In this document: positions 4,812 to 6,677 of the stretch, piece by piece
Position numbering within the stretch: the stretch's first letter is position 1
Layout: each line of letters starts with the position of its first letter
Source of the DNA: Planctomycetales bacterium
Lineage (GTDB): Bacteria > Planctomycetota > Planctomycetia > Pirellulales > Thermoguttaceae
NCBI GenBank assembly: GCA_007122045.1
Contig: SKJM01000089.1
Location: 1-6,677 of the forward strand
Reading direction: 5' to 3'
DNA: 6,677 nt
Notes under the pieces: generated by a model
What the model was told of the DNA's origin: nothing
The model's input: the letters and a program-made list of their open reading frames with translations, nothing else
Database searches by the model: none
Made by a program: the position numbers and the translations under genes

Positions 4812-5828
4812 ATGACGTGCCGCACCCCGGCCGTGTGGGCGCTGGTGGGCGCCGCTGCCTGGATCGCCGCCTTGGCGGGCTGCGCTGCGGACGGCGACCA
4901 GATCGTACTGCGCCTGGCCGAAACCCACCCGCGAGATTATCCGACCACCGACGCCAACTACGAGTTCGCCCGGCTTGTCCAAGAGCGCAGCGACGGCCGC
5001 ATCCGGATCGAGGTCTATCACAGTTCGCAACTCGGCGAGGAACGGGGAGTCATCGAGCAGGTGTTGTTCGGGGCCATCGACATGACGCGGGTGAGCGTTT
5101 CGCCCCTGGCCTCCTTCGTGCCCGAGTTGGACGCGCTGCAAATGCCGTTTCTCTACGACGGCCCCGACCACATGTGGGAGGTACTGCGCAGCGACGTGGG
5201 CCGGGAGATGCTCGACACGCTGGAGCAGGCGGATTTCGTCGGGCTGAACTACTACGACAGCGGCGCGCGGAGCTTCTACAACACCCGCCGCGAAATCCGG
5301 CACCCCGACGACATGGCCGGCATGCAGATCCGCGTGCAGGAGAGCCGGTTGATGATGGACCTGGTGCAGGCGCTGGGGGCCGTGCCCACCCCCATGCCGT
5401 TCGGCGAGGTGTACAGCGCGTTGCAGACGGGCGTGATCGACGGGGCGGAGAACAACTGGCCCAGCTATTTTTCCACGAGCCACTACGAAGTCGCCCCCTA
5501 TTTCAGCCTCAACGAACACAGCCGGGTGCCCGAGGTGACCATCATCAGCCGGCTGGCCATGGACCGGCTCAGCGAGGAGGACCGGCAGTTGATCCGCGAA
5601 GCGGCCTGGGACGCCATGGATTACCAGATCGAGCGTTGGAACGCCTTCGAGGCCGAGGCGGAACAGCGCATTCGCGACGCCGGCGTGACCGTCACCGAGC
5701 GGGAAGACGTGGACGTCGACGCCTTCCGGAAGCGGGTGCAACCCCTGTACGACAGGCTGCCGGAGAATCAGCGGGGCATCGTCGAACGCATCCGTGCCAT
5801 GGCGGGGCCGCCGGCCGAGGGGCCTTGA
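4812..5828 (+). CDS. dctP: TRAP transporter solute-binding lipoprotein, DctP family
   Basis: The 338-residue protein starts with a lipoprotein signal: a hydrophobic stretch and the lipobox LAGC, with Cys24 as the lipidated residue. The mature part follows the DctP pattern: VLRLAETHP strand, YHSSQLGEE (69-77), LQMPFLYDGPDH (109-120), GARSFYN (151-157), GMQIRVQES (170-178) with Arg174 at the position that usually salt-bridges the ligand carboxylate, then MPFGEVYSALQTGVIDGAENNWPSY, which closes the binding site. It should capture an organic or sugar acid outside the membrane and deliver it to DctQM. The NNWPSY and EHSRVPEV elements recall binding proteins for sugar acids such as uronates, but I hold that weakly. 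The ATG at 4812 has AGGAG six bases upstream (4801-4805). dctQ follows after 29 bases. Confidence 0.93.
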   Translation: MTCRTPAVWALVGAAAWIAALAGCAADGDQIVLRLAETHPRDYPTTDANYEFARLVQERSDGRIRIEVYHSSQLGEERGVIEQVLFGAIDMTRVSVSPLASFVPELDALQMPFLYDGPDHMWEVLRSDVGREMLDTLEQADFVGLNYYDSGARSFYNTRREIRHPDDMAGMQIRVQESRLMMDLVQALGAVPTPMPFGEVYSALQTGVIDGAENNWPSYFSTSHYEVAPYFSLNEHSRVPEVTIISRLAMDRLSEEDRQLIREAAWDAMDYQIERWNAFEAEAEQRIRDAGVTVTEREDVDVDAFRKRVQPLYDRLPENQRGIVERIRAMAGPPAEGP

Positions 5829-5857
5829 GGCCGGCGACGCACGAGGAACAACCGCGC

Positions 5858-6415
5858 ATGACGAACTGGGTATGGACCGCAGTACGCGTGCTTGCCGATG
5901 GAATCCGGTTGGGATTCAACTGGCTGTTCATCGGGGCGATTTGGTTTGCGCAGTTGCTGATCGTCGCCCTCGTGACGATCATCGCCGTCCACGTGTTCAT
6001 GCGTTACGCGCTCGGCGGAGGCCTCCGCTGGGCCGATGAAGTGGCGCTCATCCTCGTCGTCTGGTTCACGTTCATCGCCATGGCCCTCGGCGTGAAGAAG
6101 GACCTGCACGTCGGCATCGACGTCCTGCCCAAGCGCCTGCCGGGTTGGATGAATACGGGGCTGGTCAAGCTCCGGGCTTCGGTCATCCTGGCCGTGGCCC
6201 TGGTGCTGGTCTATTACGGGCGCGGCCTGGTCCGGGTGGGCATGCGATCGACCCTGCCCGCCACCGGCGCGCCGGCGGGCATCCAGCATCTGGCCATGCC
6301 GGTGGCCGGGGTGCTCATGCTGTACGACAGCTTCATGGACCTCTGCGGCTTCGACAAGAAGGACGGATACGTCGACACGCGGATCGTCCGCGACGGCGAG
6401 GAGGCTGATTCATGA
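5858..6415 (+). CDS. dctQ: TRAP transporter small membrane subunit, DctQ family
   Basis: The 185-residue protein has four predicted membrane helices (about 22-46, 62-80, 106-124 and 144-164), the standard DctQ topology. Typical motifs are FMRYALGGGLRWADE (47-61) after helix 1, and KKDLHVGIDVLPKRLP (80-95) between helices 2 and 3. It pairs with DctM to form the sodium-coupled TRAP permease and helps dock the DctP protein. The C-terminal ~20 residues are charged and presumably cytoplasmic. The ATG at 5858 is the first start after the dctP stop in a frame that then gives the canonical protein; a moderate GAGGA lies upstream at 5843-5847. The stop overlaps the dctM start (ATGA), which implies coupled translation and a balanced amount of both subunits. 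Confidence 0.93.
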   Translation: MTNWVWTAVRVLADGIRLGFNWLFIGAIWFAQLLIVALVTIIAVHVFMRYALGGGLRWADEVALILVVWFTFIAMALGVKKDLHVGIDVLPKRLPGWMNTGLVKLRASVILAVALVLVYYGRGLVRVGMRSTLPATGAPAGIQHLAMPVAGVLMLYDSFMDLCGFDKKDGYVDTRIVRDGEEADS

Positions 6416-6677
6416 CGGTGGAAACCATCGCGGCGCTGCTGTTGATCGGTTCGTTCGGCGTAATGTTGGTCTTGCGCGTCCCCATCACGTTCGCGCTGGC
6501 GTTCTCGGCGATTGCCACCATATTGTATCTCGGGATGCCCATGATGACCGTGGTGCAGCAGATGCTCCAAGGCGTCCATTCGTTCTCCCTGCTGGCGATT
6601 CCGTTTTTCATTCTCGCCGGGCAGATCATGGGCCAGGGCGGCATCTCGCAGCGGATGATCGAGTTTTCCAACCTCAT
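6412..6677 (+). CDS. dctM: TRAP transporter large membrane subunit, DctM family (3' end outside window)
   Basis: The first 88 residues are visible. They give a first membrane helix (about 5-21), then RVPITFALAFSAIATILYL, and FSLLAIPFFILAGQIMGQGGISQRMIEF, the conserved DctM N-terminal region. The full protein is normally about 425-450 residues with around 12 helices and forms the transport path for the solute and sodium. The start overlaps the dctQ stop, and GAGGAGG (6398-6404) lies seven bases before the ATG. The visible part has no frame break. Confidence 0.93.
   Translation, partial: MTVETIAALLLIGSFGVMLVLRVPITFALAFSAIATILYLGMPMMTVVQQMLQGVHSFSLLAIPFFILAGQIMGQGGISQRMIEFSNL

Noticed and set aside
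4791..5741. 316-aa open frame on the - strand
   Set aside because: It mirrors dctP, which has a lipobox, a good ribosome-binding site and family motifs; the antisense translation is His/Val repeats typical of a shadow.
1..6677. CRISPR array, tRNA or rRNA
   Set aside because: No regularly spaced direct repeats, no tRNA cloverleaf with a T-loop GTTCGA core in the gaps, and no rRNA-like stretch were seen.

Overview
The window is GC-rich, densely coding bacterial DNA with every supported gene on the + strand. Gene content suggests an anaerobic or microaerophilic bacterium: an NifX/NifB-type (COG1433) cofactor-binding protein beside a MinD-like ATPase, a radical SAM enzyme of the COG0731 type, and a Thi4-type thiazole synthase without a recognisable sulfur-donor cysteine. 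The base composition, the large REP-like inverted repeat with a GTTCACGCTT(T/C)AGCGTG-type core, and the style of the CBS and TRAP proteins remind me of Planctomycetes (Pirellulales-like). That assignment is an inference from memory, not a search result.

Region 1 (1-4470) is a run of metal-cofactor and redox style genes. It opens with the C-terminus of a MinD-superfamily P-loop ATPase. After a 197-base gap with a long hairpin come a 112-aa NifX/NifB-type protein, a hotdog thioesterase-like protein, an MBL-fold hydrolase of the COG1237 type (ATGA overlap) and the start of a DUF89 protein (17-base overlap). The DUF89 gene breaks off after about 78 residues and abuts the 3' part of a CBS-domain gene. 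A COG0731-like radical SAM protein with a C-terminal winged helix follows (GTGA overlap), then Thi4. The MinD-ATPase/COG1433 pairing recalls the 'orange protein' (ORP) loci of anaerobes such as Desulfovibrio. The short spacings suggest co-transcription from the COG1433 gene onward.

Region 2 (4471-4811) is a 341-base gap. It contains a truncated N-terminus of an aspartate/glutamate racemase-like gene, two C-runs, a near-consensus sigma70-type promoter (TTGACC, 17 bases, TATATT) and a GC-rich leader hairpin.

Region 3 (4812-6677) is a tripartite TRAP transporter operon in the order dctP (lipoprotein solute-binding protein), dctQ (small membrane subunit) and dctM (large membrane subunit, cut off by the window end). 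It should import a carboxylate-bearing solute; the substrate cannot be fixed from sequence alone.

The most striking observations are the abrupt gene breaks (DUF89/CBS junction near 2363 and racemase remnant near 4560), the apparent proline where Thi4 enzymes carry their cysteine or histidine, and the co-occurrence of ORP-like, DUF89, MBL, radical SAM and Thi4 genes in one array.
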